Notes under the pieces: generated by a model
Databases searched by the model: none
Told to the model about the DNA's origin: nothing
The model's input: only the letters and a program-made list of their open reading frames with translations
Made by a program: the position numbers and the translations under genes
NCBI GenBank assembly: GCA_021029095.1
Contig: JAJOHG010000092.1
Coordinates: 1 to 64,000 of the forward strand
Length of the DNA stretch: 64,000 nt
Origin: Phellopilus nigrolimitatus
Lineage: Eukaryota; Basidiomycota; Agaricomycetes; Hymenochaetales; Hymenochaetaceae
Direction: 5' to 3'
Shown: positions 12,426 to 24,534 of the stretch, one piece after another
Numbering within the stretch: the first letter of the stretch is position 1
Layout of the letters: each line of letters opens with the position of its first letter

Positions 12426-12883
12426 TAATCGATGCCAAAGTCGATTTTCACCTCAAGCACAGCTATAAATTTCGAAAACTTTGGTTTGCTCATAAAATAT
12501 CGCGTCCAAAATAAAACATAAAACAATATAACTCACGTGGAGATAACGCATATAAATTTTAGTGAAACAGCAGAGTGATATGGCACACAATGCGCAACTG
12601 TGCCGCCAAGTGACTTCTTCGATGGCTCATCAAAATGTTATCGCGAAATTACGTCTATACCTTGAGCTCATGCACTCTTACTCTCTGCCAGAATGATATA
12701 GCTTAGAAATCCAAAGCGGGATTCTATGACGCCGTATCGTGCGTTTGCGACAATCGCCTACAGAGCATATCGTAGTTGATTGAATTGCTTTGACCGGTCT
12801 CTATGAGTTTCTAGATATACTAACATTTGATTGCTTGCGTCTAAGGCACGTCTCCTAATTTACACGACGGCAAGGACCGCAAG

Positions 12884-13583
12884 ATGTCATTCGATTTCGA
12901 AAACGAGAACATATTTGGCGAATTCGGAAAAGCCCCCTTTGTCAATAGCAACCTGCTTTCGGGACTCATTCCAAGTGTATTCAATTTTGCGCGGAGAGAA
13001 TTTGAAGACACAGACTCGGACGGACAGCTTTGAGTACCTGAGCGAAGAAGGGTCAGAACGTTCATCCTCACCTCTCGGTACTCCCGAGCTATCGCAATCA
13101 TCGAATATTTCGCATCAGGGCTCCCTTTCACCGGATACAATAGCACATTCTCCAAACACTGCGACAAACACGACTAAATCCAATTTCCTTCCATCCCGGG
13201 TTTGCAGCGCACCACCTTATCCTAGACCTCGTGCGTTCTCCGTGCGAAGCAGAAGAAAGCAGTGTCTTTCATCAGCACGTACACCATTTCGACCGAGAGG
13301 AGCTTTGCTTGCAATTACGAAGGGTGCGGCCGGACATGCCGCTCCAGCCAGTCGCTCAAAACCCATGCGCTGACTCACAATGGTAATCGGTACTTCTGCG
13401 CGTGTGGACGTGTGCAGTCGTAATGCTAATTTCCAAGACATCAGCTACGCGCACGCTGGCTCTCTCATGCGTCGGTTGAGGAGCTTTCCAGTCGACTCTG
13501 AATATATACGCGAGTGCGAGAAAAAGGGGTGGTCTAAGAATGTACATGGAAGCGTGAAGTGCCTCTTGCGCGCCCCGGCTTAG
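12884..13583 (+). pseudogene. Gene D, unit 1: broken C2H2 protein gene
   Basis: The start ATG at 12884 (MSFDFE) and the C-terminal frame ending CLLRAPA-stop at 13583 are both clear. Compared with the 684-bp copy in unit 2, a 4-base insertion after the DSDG codons (about 13022) shifts the frame, and the zinc-finger region has further shifts and a TAA near 13421. The CAG codon that is TAG in units 2 and at 59.1 kb is still CAG here. Confidence 0.75.
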
Positions 13584-13609
13584 GAGGTCTGTCTCAACCA
13601 TACTTGATA

Positions 13610-14122
13610 CAGTCAAACCTCTCGTTAAGCATAGCCCTCGGTGGACACCTCAGGTCATGCTTAACGAAGGGTTATGCTTATTGCCGGCTTTGCATATATC
13701 ACATAATGAAATACTTTAGTTTCTGCTCTTGCCCAAAATCAAATAACTGCCGGATAAGTGAGAAAAGTAGCTCGGGCTCAGACTCTGGCAACCTCAAACT
13801 TGGGAACATGCTCATTATTAGCCTAAAAATAAAATGAGAATTACTTTATGGCTGTGGCTTGAATAATTGTGACTGTAACTCGGCCAATGAGCTTGCCAAA
13901 CACAAAAAAATTACAATTCCGCCAAATGTTTGAGCGTATTTGGTACCTCTCATTAAGCATATTCCCAATTATTTTTTCAAAAAGCCTCTATGCTTAATGC
14001 CTAACTACGATTATGCTTAATGGACCCTTATTTTCGTATCTACCAAGTCGGTGGACCCAAATTTCTATGCTTAATGACAGGTAATGCTTAACTACAAGGA
14101 TGCTTAACGAGAGGTTTGACTG
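13610..14122. mobile_element. MITE-like element with pogo/Tc1-mariner-type ends
   Basis: A 513-bp insertion starts CAGTCAAACCTCTCGTTAAG and ends with its inverted complement, giving terminal inverted repeats of about 24 bp. It is flanked by TA on both sides (13608-13609 and 14123-14124). The matching place in the copy at about 58600 lacks the element and shows a single TA, so the target duplication is directly visible. CAGT ends with TA duplication are typical of pogo-like Tc1/mariner elements. There is no transposase; internal short repeats of ATGCTTAA-type are present. Confidence 0.88.
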
Positions 14123-14124
14123 TA

Positions 14125-14887
14125 TATCACTTTCTCATGTCATGCCGGACACTCTGGAAAAGTTCCTTTCGTCATGAGCTCGTTAATTTCTGTTTCCCTC
14201 CGCCACACGCTCGTTCACATCGTCACGAAGTAGCTCACTTTCTGTCTTCGTCTCTTTCCTCCGGTCGAACTATCAGTCATTTCTCTCCTAGACAGTAGTA
14301 CTCTTATGACATCTAGCATAAACTCCTTCTCATAATATGCTATACCAATAGCAGATCTTTTCGGATAAGATTTCTGCAACGTGCAATCATCAAAAGCATC
14401 TGGCTGGATATGAGACCAGAGATTACGCGGCCGAGCTTGAGTCGTGTCGCATTCGTGACGAATGCGGCGGTTTAAAGGGGTAAAGAACATCGAACGCTTG
14501 ACACCAGACATTGTAAGAGATGAGACTCTTGTTAGATATAAATGATTTAGTATGAATACAGACAACACAACTACGAAAACAAAACAAGATCATAGTCCAG
14601 TAAACACGCTGAGGTTACACTAGTCACGAAAGCAGAAATCGAGGTAACAAAGGAGAACAAAGATGATAAATGGATAGGGGAATAGAAAGTCGCGAAAATA
14701 TTCGGTACTCAAAGATGCAGACACCATAAATGAGGAAATAAAATAGAGATCAAGACAGACCAAACAAGCCAAGGTCACATACACACCGGACGCGAAGGCG
14801 GAGAAAACAGCTGTACAAATCGTGGAAACAAATGGAAGGGAATCCGGCGATGATGAAGATGACATACGAGACGGGTGCGGAATTCCC
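14125..14887. other. Convergent D-A intergenic region, unit 1/2
   Basis: Contains the 3' flanks of D and A and the hairpin at 14448-14466. Many stop codons in all frames; no gene seen. Confidence 0.5.
14448..14466. repeat. Hairpin between D and A
   Basis: Perfect 8-bp arms CGCATTCG and CGAATGCG around TGA; the stem extends outward with one G-T type mismatch. Same position as the other four hairpins. Confidence 0.6.
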
Positions 14888-16635
14888 CTATTTCTTCTTG
14901 CCCTTTCCTCTCTCGCGCTCTTTAATTGGTACTACAGAGCCTGGGTGATCTTTTATGCAATGCCGTTGCATCGCGTCAAAGCGACTGTATGTCAAGTCAC
15001 AGTATACGCACTTGACCCTTCCGCTCGCCCCGCCGCCAGGCCCGCGCGGACATCTGGCTTTGTGCCGTGTGAGGTCACTGCGATGCGCACATGAAATCTC
15101 GCACCCGGAGTAATCGCAGTGGAATCGCGGAGCTTCCGGCTCATCAGATGGGCTCGGTGCAGCCTGAGGAGCGGCTTTCGCTATGTTCTTTGCCTTTGGC
15201 GGCCTTGCCTTGCTCGTGCGACCGGCCTTGGTCGTCTTCTCTGTCCTCGACGGTCCCGCCTCACTCGCGCGAGCATTTGCGAGGGCTCCCCCACTCGAGC
15301 CCTCAATGAATCCAGGCATTAAATATGCCTGGCCATCGTTCCCCGACGGCGGGAAACCGGGGAAGGCAGGGAGGGTGAAGAGGGTGGGACGGCGGTCCTC
15401 GTGCGATGGGTTGGGAGCCCTTGGTTCGGGTATCCTGAAAGCGGCTTCGGACACACCGTACGGGTTCGCTGTAGCCTGCCGAGCTGCCTTCGCCGTATTT
15501 TTATTCTTCGATGGCCTTGTTTTGCTCGCCAGAGCGGCCTTCGTTTTCTTATCCGTCCTGGACGGCCCCGCTTTGCTTGAACGTGAGGGAATTGCTGCTG
15601 AAGCTCCACTGCTCGAGCCTTGAACGAATTCGGGAATGTTATGTGCATGGTAATCGTTCCCGGACGGTGGGAAACCTGGAACAACAGGGAGGGTGAAGGG
15701 GGTGGAACGGTGGTGGGTTGAGGTAGGAGCTCTTGACTCGGGCATCCCAAACGCGTCTTCGGGTTCATCGTACGGATTCGCTGCAGTCAGACGAACGGCC
15801 TTCGCTGTGTTCTTCGCCTTGCTCTTGCGAGCAGCCTTCGTCGACTTCTGCGTTCTCGACGGTCCCGCCTTGCTCGAACGAGGAGCGTTTGCTGCTGCAG
15901 CTCCGCTGCTCGAGCCTTGAACGAACTCGGGCATGTTATCTGCCTGAAAGTCGTTCCCGGACGGTGGGAAACCTGGAACGGCAGGGAGGGTGAAGGAGGT
16001 GGGACGGTAGTCCTGGTGCGGTGGATACAGAGGGCCGATGGAGCGACTGAGCGAGATCTGTTGATGGCTTGCTTGAGGGTCGCTAGGAGGACTTTCCGAC
16101 GGCGGAGTCGGGTAGGCCCTCTCTGCGGGCAGCATAGCCGGGAGAGTGTCGGGCCCGGGATACAAGTCCCATTGATCATCTATGGTGCATGCATTAGACA
16201 AGTCAAATAAGTGTTTTTACAAAGGACATACAGTTCGAATTTCGCCCTAATTCGAGAACCCCACCTGCTTCGACTTCCTCCTGAGTTCCGATCGAGGCGG
16301 TAGTAGCGGGGTTTAACATTAGCAGAGCGGGGTCAATACAGTCGGAGGCCGTGAACTCTTCCGTCCTGTGGAAAAACTCGTCTACTAGAATACCCGTGTT
16401 GTGCAAAGGACTGTCGTTCGGGCGATTGTCATGAGAAGAATTGTAGCTTTGACCGACTGTCGCTCCAGCCTAACAAAGCGCATTATCAGCATCCAAGTCA
16501 ATGTCAAAGAGAATCGTGCAAAAAATGTACAAGAATTTGAGCGGTGCTGAATAGAATAGACACAAAGTTGCAGTCCGAGGAGGCCACTGGGACCAGCGGC
16601 ACATCAGGATTTCCAGGTAGCTGTGAAGAAGGCAT
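14888..16635 (-). CDS. Gene A, unit 2: C2H2 zinc-finger protein with internal repeats
   Basis: Exons 16635-16531, 16469-16232 and 16179-14888 join in phase to about 544 residues. The start (MPSSQLPG) follows a long CT-rich leader. Exon 2 ends at a GTATGT donor; the upstream GTTCGA donor present in the right-hand copies is ATTCGA here. The protein has a Ser/Pro N-terminus, three copies of a roughly 85-residue repeat (an aromatic/Pro part such as FTLPAVPGFPPSGND, then PEFVQGSSSG, then a Lys/Ala/Arg linker resembling histone H1 tails), a Cys2HisCys-like finger (CDYSGC ... HKARC), a C2H2 finger (CVYCDLTYSRFDAMQRH ... H) and a basic tail RGKGKKK. Zinc fingers plus basic linkers suggest a nuclear DNA-binding protein; targets are unknown. 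Confidence 0.75.
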
Positions 16636-16932
16636 GTTTGTAAGAGGAGAAGATGAGGGGAGAAGGACGGATGTGAGGGGAAGGTGTGAGTGGACAGATG
16701 AAAGCGCGAACGAACGAAGATGTTGACTTGGCCACACGAATTTATGTGTGACGTCCCGTGACTGAAATGCGAACGAACCCCCCGAGAACCAGGTCTTCAG
16801 TAACAACCATCGACATTCTAGCTCCGAACCCGGCCAGTAAGACGCCCAGGTCACAGAGATAGGTATCTGTGTGTCGACGAGCTTTCTAGTCGAGTTGAGA
16901 ATCGTTTAGACAAGCTCAGTCACAGAGCCACA
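16636..16932. promoter_or_regulatory. Divergent promoter between A and E, unit 2
   Basis: 297 bp separate the opposite start codons. It contains a CT-rich tract toward A and TGACGTC at 16749-16755, followed by CGTGACT. Spacing and motif are kept in the units at 27.2, 44.8 and 55.6 kb. Confidence 0.5.
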
Positions 16933-18213
16933 ATGGCTCAGCGGACGACGATTCAACATATCCTATCGGGAAACATGAGAAAAGCGTACCTTTGCTTTGA
17001 TTTTATCTTAGACTTGAGGTATGTATTGCATCATTTTGCCTCCAATCTCGCGCAAGGGGACTGAGGTTTTGAATTTTGCCAGCGACCCTTCAATATCTGT
17101 TCAAGTAAGTGCGATGTCAAGCTCAGGATCTCTAGGTTCATCTTGGGGCTTCGTATTGCACCAGCTGGTAGTTTCGACTTGTCGAAAAAGATAAAGATCC
17201 ACTGTTGCTTAGACCTGTGGTGCGGACTTGCAGCTCAGTACCATCGCCCTGCGCGGAATTCCACGAGCTTTGATCTCAAAGGAAACTCGACAAGCAACGC
17301 TGCATAACTCGCGGTCTGAACTCCCTTCGTCTTGCTACTTGACGGGCCATATCAACCACTCAAGTTGCTTGAGCTGGAGAATAGACGACTCCCTGCACGC
17401 GACTTCGGTGAGTATTCTCTTATGCCGTCTAGCCAATATTCTGTACTCACTCAATCTGCAGACGCCAGGCAACATCGCAAAGACAGTGATTCAAGTCATT
17501 TCGTGTTGGGTTATCAAGCATTGGCCATGCGGAAAGTCTCAAGCATCGAACATATTGTGTCTGTCTATTGTTATTGTTATTCAGAAGTCTAACTCCATCT
17601 ACAGGATACATACCGTAATAGCAATCAGCTCGACGAATTAGTTCAGAAAGTCCCAAACTACTTACCGACGTCTACTCTATCATTGGTCTATCATCTATGT
17701 ACGTATCTCCTGGGGTTTCTCTAGTGATACCTAAGCTCATCTTTTGTAGAGTCATCGTACTAGATGTTTAGATAGCCGGAGATGGCAAGATGGCGAGGAC
17801 GTTCCAAGTGTTGAGGTTAGTTCGCAGCCGGGATACGTTCTCTACGATGCTAACGGCGGATGGTCTGTGTAGCAGAGTTGTGAGTCAACTCGATTACTCT
17901 CTCGACGTTGAAGATTCGCACCTTTACTCCGCCAGTCAGAGGTAAGCACTCGAGCCTGTCTTGGGTCTACGATGGCTCTTTATCGTAAATTTGCCCTTCA
18001 GCTTCCTAGACGGTTCAACCTGCCATATTCCGTGATTAGTGATCCCGAGTTACTCAGTAGACCGCAACGGCAGGTCACCATTTTGTTCTTCTAGGCTACG
18101 CCGCATTGATAAGAAATAAGGCCGACACCAAAGGATATACGCACAAACTGTTCGTCAGCGCCGTCCAGCACCCTTCTTCAAGGTCCACAATAGCATCAGG
18201 AGACCATGCTTGA
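16933..18213 (+). pseudogene. Gene E, unit 2: full-length but disrupted
   Basis: Exons 1 and 2 are present (ATG at 16933; a 22-nt second exon also seen in the copy at 44.7 kb). In exon 3 one C is missing from a CCCC run near 17249 and shifts the frame. Exon 4 (starting with a proper CAG acceptor near 17461) and later exons resemble unit 1, but the exon reading VIVLD ends in a TAG near 17769. The conserved terminal TGA is at 18211-18213. Two independent lesions make it a likely pseudogene. Confidence 0.55.
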
Positions 18214-20026
18214 GGTACATTCGGCTGAGCTTCTGGTGAGTCAAAATTCCGCGAGCGGCGAGCCTTGCTTGATTGATTTCTTTCTCGAAACCGACTGAGC
18301 TCGACAACGACGGCAAAGGAGCGCAGATTCAAGATATACCGAGCACAGGATATACGACGAAGCAAGCCAGATCCAAGATATCTTTTTTAAGCAGAATTTG
18401 CAGCTGATTGCGCTGCGGCCAGCTCATCATCCGTGTCACGTCCGCGTGTCGTGACGCCGCACAGTCCCGATCATTCCCTCCTGTCGACAACGACCACTTA
18501 GAGATCGAACTGCGCGGGCCTTCATGTCTTTTTGGAATCTGGTCCGAGAATTGTATCCGCCGGAACGTTCACAATGTTAAACGTTGTCTCGCCACAAGTA
18601 CACTGCGTCCAGTCAGTTGGTAGTCCATCCCGAGTCCCTTTTCTCGTGCGGCATGTTTGGAAGGCGAGGAATAAGGCCGATATTGGTGGAAGCTTAGGCT
18701 CAATTGCTCTATTCATCGTAAAGTTCTTTGGTACCTCTTCGACATCTACCGTTCTTCCGATCGTTGACGAGCTTTTTTCGCGTCCTCTTAGTTTGCGTCA
18801 TGCATTTTCTTCCAACTTACTCCGACTAAGTGGATATTTTGCTTTGTTGATATACGTGCCACCCTTCATTCCTCTTGTCTTTCTTTCCTTGCCATCGCCT
18901 CGAGCTGAAGCGGTTCCCAAGGCTCCTTCCAAGGTCCGGATGACAATGGCCATCCTATTCGATGGACGTTCTGCTGCTTCCGCGCTTCCGCACTCACCAC
19001 CTGCCAAGCTCGTATCGTGAGCTCTGCGATCGATGTTTTCTCTTGCCTTCTCGTCGGTCCACTAGGACAAAATCTTAGAACGTTAAACATGGGGAACTAC
19101 TGTTTTCTTGATGCAGTGTTCGTGTTTCTGTGAAGCAAGAGATGGTCACGTAATCTCATTCCTTTCGTCTACTCATCGACCTGCTTGATTTTCGTACTCT
19201 TTCGCTACCTGGCCAGTGCGGATATCAGTCGAGGTCTTGATACCCAGTTCCGGTTGGACAAGGTATGCTACTCTATTTGAATCTGCTTGGCTGGAAATCT
19301 CATACTTCACTGATTATGCAGACGAATCATATGGCTTATCGGAACTTGACGAAGAGGATCAATGCAACGAACGCCTTTGATGCCGCCCTCGCAAGTGATA
19401 AGCTCAGAACAAGTGAAGAAATCAAACATTACACGAAGTTCGGCGACCGCGACAGAGGTCTATCAATGCCATTTCCGCAATCATTAAGCTCTGCTGCGCT
19501 CTCCGAAAAGAGCCCATATCTGTGGATATCTGTGAATGGCACTTGGACTTCGAATGATTAGTTTTGCTGTGGCGGTGCTGGCTTCTCAAGCGTATTCGCT
19601 CTGATGGCGCCAGCGACGAGCTTGCGGATGTGGTATGAGGGCGATCTCAATCATGGCGCGAGCACATAATCATTTTGAGAGCAGGCTTCACACCCTTCGT
19701 CGACGAGAACTGCTCTTATCATCTGCCCCCAATTGACACCAGCCAAGATTTGCAACTGTACGGCCAGTTCGAAGCTCGACCACGGGGAGGGCGAAAATAG
19801 AAATTCGAAAGAGGAGCAAGGTGGCGGACGATTATGTCTGCTAGTGCTCAATGACGATTCATCCGGCCACATTGACAAACTGGAATCAGGTAGCGCTTGT
19901 CCCAGCCAAGCACTGGCGGCGGCTGTTTCAAATATTCTACCACATATATCATATGGCGGCATGCGGATACAAGTCTGCGACACCCTGCATCACTTTCCCC
20001 ACTCCCATACTTTCCTTCTCATCTAA
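18214..20026 (+). CDS. Putative gene H, unit 2, structure unresolved
   Basis: Open segments at 18532-19020 (162 codons, ending PHSPPAKLVS-stop), 19265-19561 and 19733-20026 lie in order. The first two, like the last, are also open in unit 3 with identical or nearly identical translation, which shows recent copying more than selection. The last segment ends DTLHHFPHSHTFLLI-stop as in the other units. I cannot join the segments with confidence and recognise no domain. Confidence 0.35.
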
Positions 20027-20499
20027 AATCCAAACGACCTACTCTCGATAATCTCAAATCTACGCCGTACAGCATCGTGTCCGATCGCAACGAAGCCATC
20101 GCATGAAGTGTTTCCCGTTCTGCTTACGACTTTACATGCTACCGTTGTCTGTTTACTGTAAGGATAGCATCCATGTGATTCTGTATTAGCAACTATAAAT
20201 GTCTTCTTATACAAGCGTTCCTAAGCAAGCTATTTAGGCGATGGTATAATGGTCGTCGAACACACTCACGTGATCCGCCACAATCTTATACGAGTCCGAC
20301 GCCATTGTGACATTCTCCTCACCTTCATCAATGACAAGAACCATCTCGTTTACTCATCTAACCCACTCTCATAAGCATCTGTGACTATAGAGGCTTTATA
20401 CGTTGTCTCCTTGCTCCCCATATCAGTTCTACGGTACGGCTCACATCGAGCCACAATCCGCACAGAGATACATTTTCAATTTTGCTCCTTCAAGACATT

Positions 20500-21730
20500 A
20501 TGGGAAACACCGCCTCCTTTGCTTCGAGTACGCCAGAGTATCGAGGATGTGTCGAGGTCTTTCCTCGCAAGGCGACACATTCTGTGGCACTCACTAAATT
20601 GACGGTTCTGTCGAGCGTACGTTTTTTTGAGACTATCTACCACCCTCCTCCCCTCCTCCCCTACCGTCAAATTTCCGAATCCCCATCGAGAAAACTCTAT
20701 ATACATACTAATAGCCTCATTTAGCTTCGTACCCAGAACGTGTTTAATGATCCTGAAGATTCCGAGAAAGAGTATGATGTACTGGCGCCATGGACAACGG
20801 TACTAAGCAACGATCACATTGACGAGGCCTTTATATATCAATCCCCTGACGGAGAATGGGTACCATTCGAACACAGTATGAAGGTTACGAATATGGTGGC
20901 AAGTTCTAAGCATTTCATTCTTGAAATCGATGCAGGTTCTGACTGTAGCCTCTGATTATAGGCGGTGACCCACCGTCCCGTTCAGTCTACTAAAGTACAG
21001 AATATCAGCTGTGCTAAATACAAGACTGCTTTGAGAACGTACTCTGGGCTTCCGCAGAAGCATGCAGAAGAGATCAGTGCGGGTGAGGAGGATGAAGCTG
21101 TGGAGGATGTTTACGGTATGCTTTCGAGTTAGATACTTTCATTGATTTGCATTCTAACATAGATTGTTAAAAGGAAATGACAGCCTTACGACCGTGAATA
21201 CTGCTAGCTCCGTGGAGAATGTAAAGGAGATCCAAGAGATTGGCTCTCAGCTGCCAGTATCTCCTCCTGAAATGTGGGGGCCCGCAGTCTGGGAGGACTG
21301 GTACAACTCTATCGAACGGATTGTTATGGAGACAGAACAAGAAAGAGCACTCCGAATCTTGGAAGATCCGCGCAAAGGACCGATTGGCCTGTCTTTGATC
21401 GAGGCCTACTGCCTGCACTACATCGACAACTTCCTTACGCCGGAAGCTGTACTCCATATCCGTCTGACAGTTTCTCGACACCTAATGGACCGGAACAAAA
21501 GGAAGATAGACCAGAGCAAGAGGCGGAGGAATATTGCCATCCCGCCCAGATACAGGCCGTCACCGCTCTCCGCTTGTTTCCTCCCAGGAAGCTTTGAGTT
21601 CGAAAGTGATAATGTCGAGGAGAACACCGAGGAGGATGAAGAGGAGCTCGACACCGACAGGCCGATAGCTATGATCTTTTCAAGGCGTGGCGTTCGCCTC
21701 GAGATCCCTAAATTCGATGAGTTTTTGTAA
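20500..21730 (+). CDS. Gene C, unit 2: unknown protein of 333 residues
   Basis: Exons 20500-20616, 20725-20898, 20962-21115 and 21174-21730 are in phase, with the same structure as at 8597. Intron 2 again starts GCAAGT. Compared with unit 1 it has six extra residues before the acidic run (FESDNVEEN), also found at 61.4 kb. All exons are open, so this is one of the best candidates for a working C gene. A CACGTG box lies at 20267-20272. Confidence 0.7.
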
Positions 21731-21899
21731 TCCACTACAACTGTATGTGTCTCGCAGGCGGAACGCATGCTTCTGTCGCTGACGCCAACTTTGTACTGCC
21801 TGTATGTACTGTTAAATGACTTTCTAACCTCTGCATTCATATTCATTTTCAAGAACTTGATCGCGTTCTCGAAATGCAATCTTTTTAAAAGCAATTGTA

Positions 21900-23190
21900 T
21901 CATTCCATATGCTTGCTCCCTATCACCTTTATAAGAAAGTTTATATCCAAGAAGAACAAATTATGTACAGGGGCCTGTGAGCGCGACCCGGAGATCTCGA
22001 GATTTATTCATATCTGTACATGTACATTCCTCCCTCGCTAGAGGCACGCTCGACGCGCCGCGCAAAGGACCAGGTATCAGGAACTAAACAAAAAAAGGAA
22101 GGATAAAGCCTGTATTAAGACGGGTCGCGAATCCCTTGAGCGGACGTGGGCAGAATGGACGAGGTCGCGTGAAGGTGCTCGAAAGCTTCAGTGGCTCCAA
22201 GCTCAAGGTCCCGAACCAGGGGCCCGAGGGCTAGCCGAAGCGCGGAAGGACGGTCCTCATTTCAAGCACGAAGAACCGTGCCTCCCCCTTCTCTGGACGC
22301 TTCTCAGCTTCCCAAGCCCCCCGCAGCGCAAGCTCGGAGCGCAGAAGCTGCCTCTTTCTTTCTTCAGTCGGAGTGCGGATTGCTCGCTGTTGTACATGTA
22401 GATACCTGGCTTACGGAGCAGCGCCGTGTGCGTTCAGAGGCGCTGCTCCCGCTCGGCTGGCAGGTGATAGCGTACGGAGGTGCTGCTGGCTAATAGATAG
22501 ATAGGTTGGAATGATGCGGCGAGCATCGCGCCGACCGAATGCGGGCGTTGGCACGGGGTGGGCCAGCGGCCGCGAACGTCGCACGCGTTTTTTTGAGAGT
22601 GCGTTGGTTGGTGGAGACTTGGATCGCGACGGGCGACGCTCGCTGCTTGGCATGTTTGCACAGCAGGATGTTCGCGAAGTCGGTGGGCGGTGCTGCACTT
22701 TGCTCGGGAGAGGGGGAAAAGAGAGACGATTAGATAGCTCGTTCAAATCCAGAGATCCAGATCCGTGGCTTCGATCGTTGATCCCGTTGATCCAGATTAT
22801 GGGAGATTTGGAAGCCTATCCGGATATGGTTTTCGGTTTGATGATTAGAGAAACTCGTGCTTTGGGATCTGGAAGAACACCTGGGAAAGAGCAGAGAAGA
22901 AAAGACGATCAAAGTTTGATTTCGCGTTTGAGGACCGGCTGATGATGAGGGGTGTGGTCACGAGAAGCGTCCGCGAGCGGCGGCGGCGATGGCGATGGCG
23001 ATGGCGATGGCGATGGGGGGCTGGCGTCGTGCACGGACTAAGAATTTTGGACGGACAGAGGAGCGGAAGCTGATGTGACCTGGGAGATCAGCAGAAAGCC
23101 TGTCAGCGGTTGTGCACACCATACTACATGGCTGTGATGGGGTCGGCTCCCGCCGATGCAGCGTCATGCGCGGGCCTTGTTTGTTTGTTT
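21900..23190. repeat. Block G, unit 2 (short form)
   Basis: About 1.2 kb shorter than G of unit 1, lacking the middle part with the CTTTTT repeat. It holds a GCGATG microsatellite at about 22986-23016. A 143-codon open frame at 22511-22942 is nearly identical in the copy at 60.1-60.5 kb, but its frame is not kept in the long forms, so I do not call it a gene. Confidence 0.5.
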
Positions 23191-23669
23191 GTATTTCGCT
23201 TTAAAAAAAAATTAATCGATGCCAAACTGGATTTTCACCTCAAGCACGGCTATAAATCTCGAAATTTCTGAAGTTTGCCCATAAAAGATCGCGTCCAAAA
23301 TAAGACACAAAACACTATAACTCACGTGGAGATAACGCATGAAAATTCCAGCGAAGCAGAAGAGTGACATGCGCAGCTGTGCCGCCAAGTGACTTCTTCG
23401 ATGGCTCGCCAGAATGTTATCGCGAAATTATGTCTATACCTTGAGCTCATGCACCCTTACTCTTTTCCAGAACGATATAGCCGAGCAATCCAAAGTGGGA
23501 TTCTATGACGCCGTTTGCGACAATCGCCTACAGAGCGTATCGTAGTTGATAGGATTGCTTTGAGAGCTTCTAGATATGCCGACATTTAATTGCTTGCGTC
23601 TAAGGCACTTCTCCTAAAAATGGTGTTTGTGCGAAAGCTTCTCGCTTACTCGACAGCACAGACCACAAG

Positions 23670-24353
23670 ATGTCATTCGATTTCGAAGACAAGAACATAT
23701 TTGGCGAATTCGGAAAAGCCCCCTTTGTCGGTAGCAACCTGCTCTCGGGACTCATTCCAAGTGTATTCAACTTCGCGTGGAGAGAATTCGAAGACTCGGA
23801 CTCGGACGGCTTTGAGTATCTGAGCGAAGAAGAGTCAGAACGTTCACCCTCATCTCTCGATACTCCCGAGCTATCGCAATCACCGAATATTTCGCGTTAG
23901 GGCTCCCTTTCACCGGACACAATAGCACTTTCGACAAACGCTACGACAAATGCGGCAAAATACAATTTCCTTCCATCCCAGTCCGCAGCGCATCACTTTA
24001 TCCTCGACCTCTTGTGTTCTCCGTGTAAAGCAGAAGAAACCAGTAGCATGTACACCATTTCGGCCGAGAGGAGCTTTGCTTGCGATTACGAAGGGTGCGG
24101 CCGGACATACCGCACCAGTCAGTCGCTCAAAACCCATGCGCTGACGCACAGTGGTAGTTTTCACTTCTGCGCGTGTGGACGTGTGCAGTCAGACTACTAT
24201 TTCAAAGACATCGGCTACGTGCACTCTGGCTCTTTCATGCGTCGGTTGAGGAACCTTCCAGTCGACTCTGAATGGGTACGCGCGTGCGAGAAAAAGGGGT
24301 GGTCGAAGAATGTCCATGGAAGCGTAAGGTGCCTCTTGCGCGCCCCGGCTTAG
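23670..24353 (+). pseudogene. Gene D, unit 2: C2H2 protein with one in-frame TAG
   Basis: A single uninterrupted frame of 228 codons (start MSFDFEDKNIFGEF, end CLLRAPA-stop) is broken only by TAG at 23898-23900, where units at 13.1 and 48.2 kb have CAG. Downstream of the TAG the frame holds a canonical C2H2 finger (CDYEGCGRTYRTSQSLKTH, then H), a second Cys/His-rich stretch (FCACGR) and a Trp/Lys-rich C-terminus. The N-terminal half is acidic (DSDSDG, EEESERS). No intron that removes the TAG keeps the frame. It could be a recent pseudogene, a truncated acidic peptide of 76 residues, or subject to readthrough. A CACGTG box is at 23323-23328. Confidence 0.65.
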
Positions 24354-24534
24354 CAGGTCTGTCTCAGTCATACTCGATGTGCCATGCCGGACACACTCTG
24401 GAAGAGTTTCCTTCGTCATGAGCTGGTTAAGTTTTGTTTCCCTCCACCACCCGCTCGTTCATTTATGTTTTCGTTCATCACATCGTCACGCGGTAACTCA
24501 CTTTCTATCTTCGATTCTTTTCTCATAGACATTA

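Noticed and set aside
12884..13583. Repeat-induced point mutation as the cause of gene decay
   Set aside because: Lesions include C to T and G to A but also T to C changes, insertions and deletions; no clear one-way CpA bias by eye. A dinucleotide index would decide.
22511..22942. 143-codon frame nearly identical at 60066-60497
   Set aside because: Similarity reflects recent duplication of the whole block; the frame is not kept in the G copies at 11.8, 33.6 and 49.4 kb.
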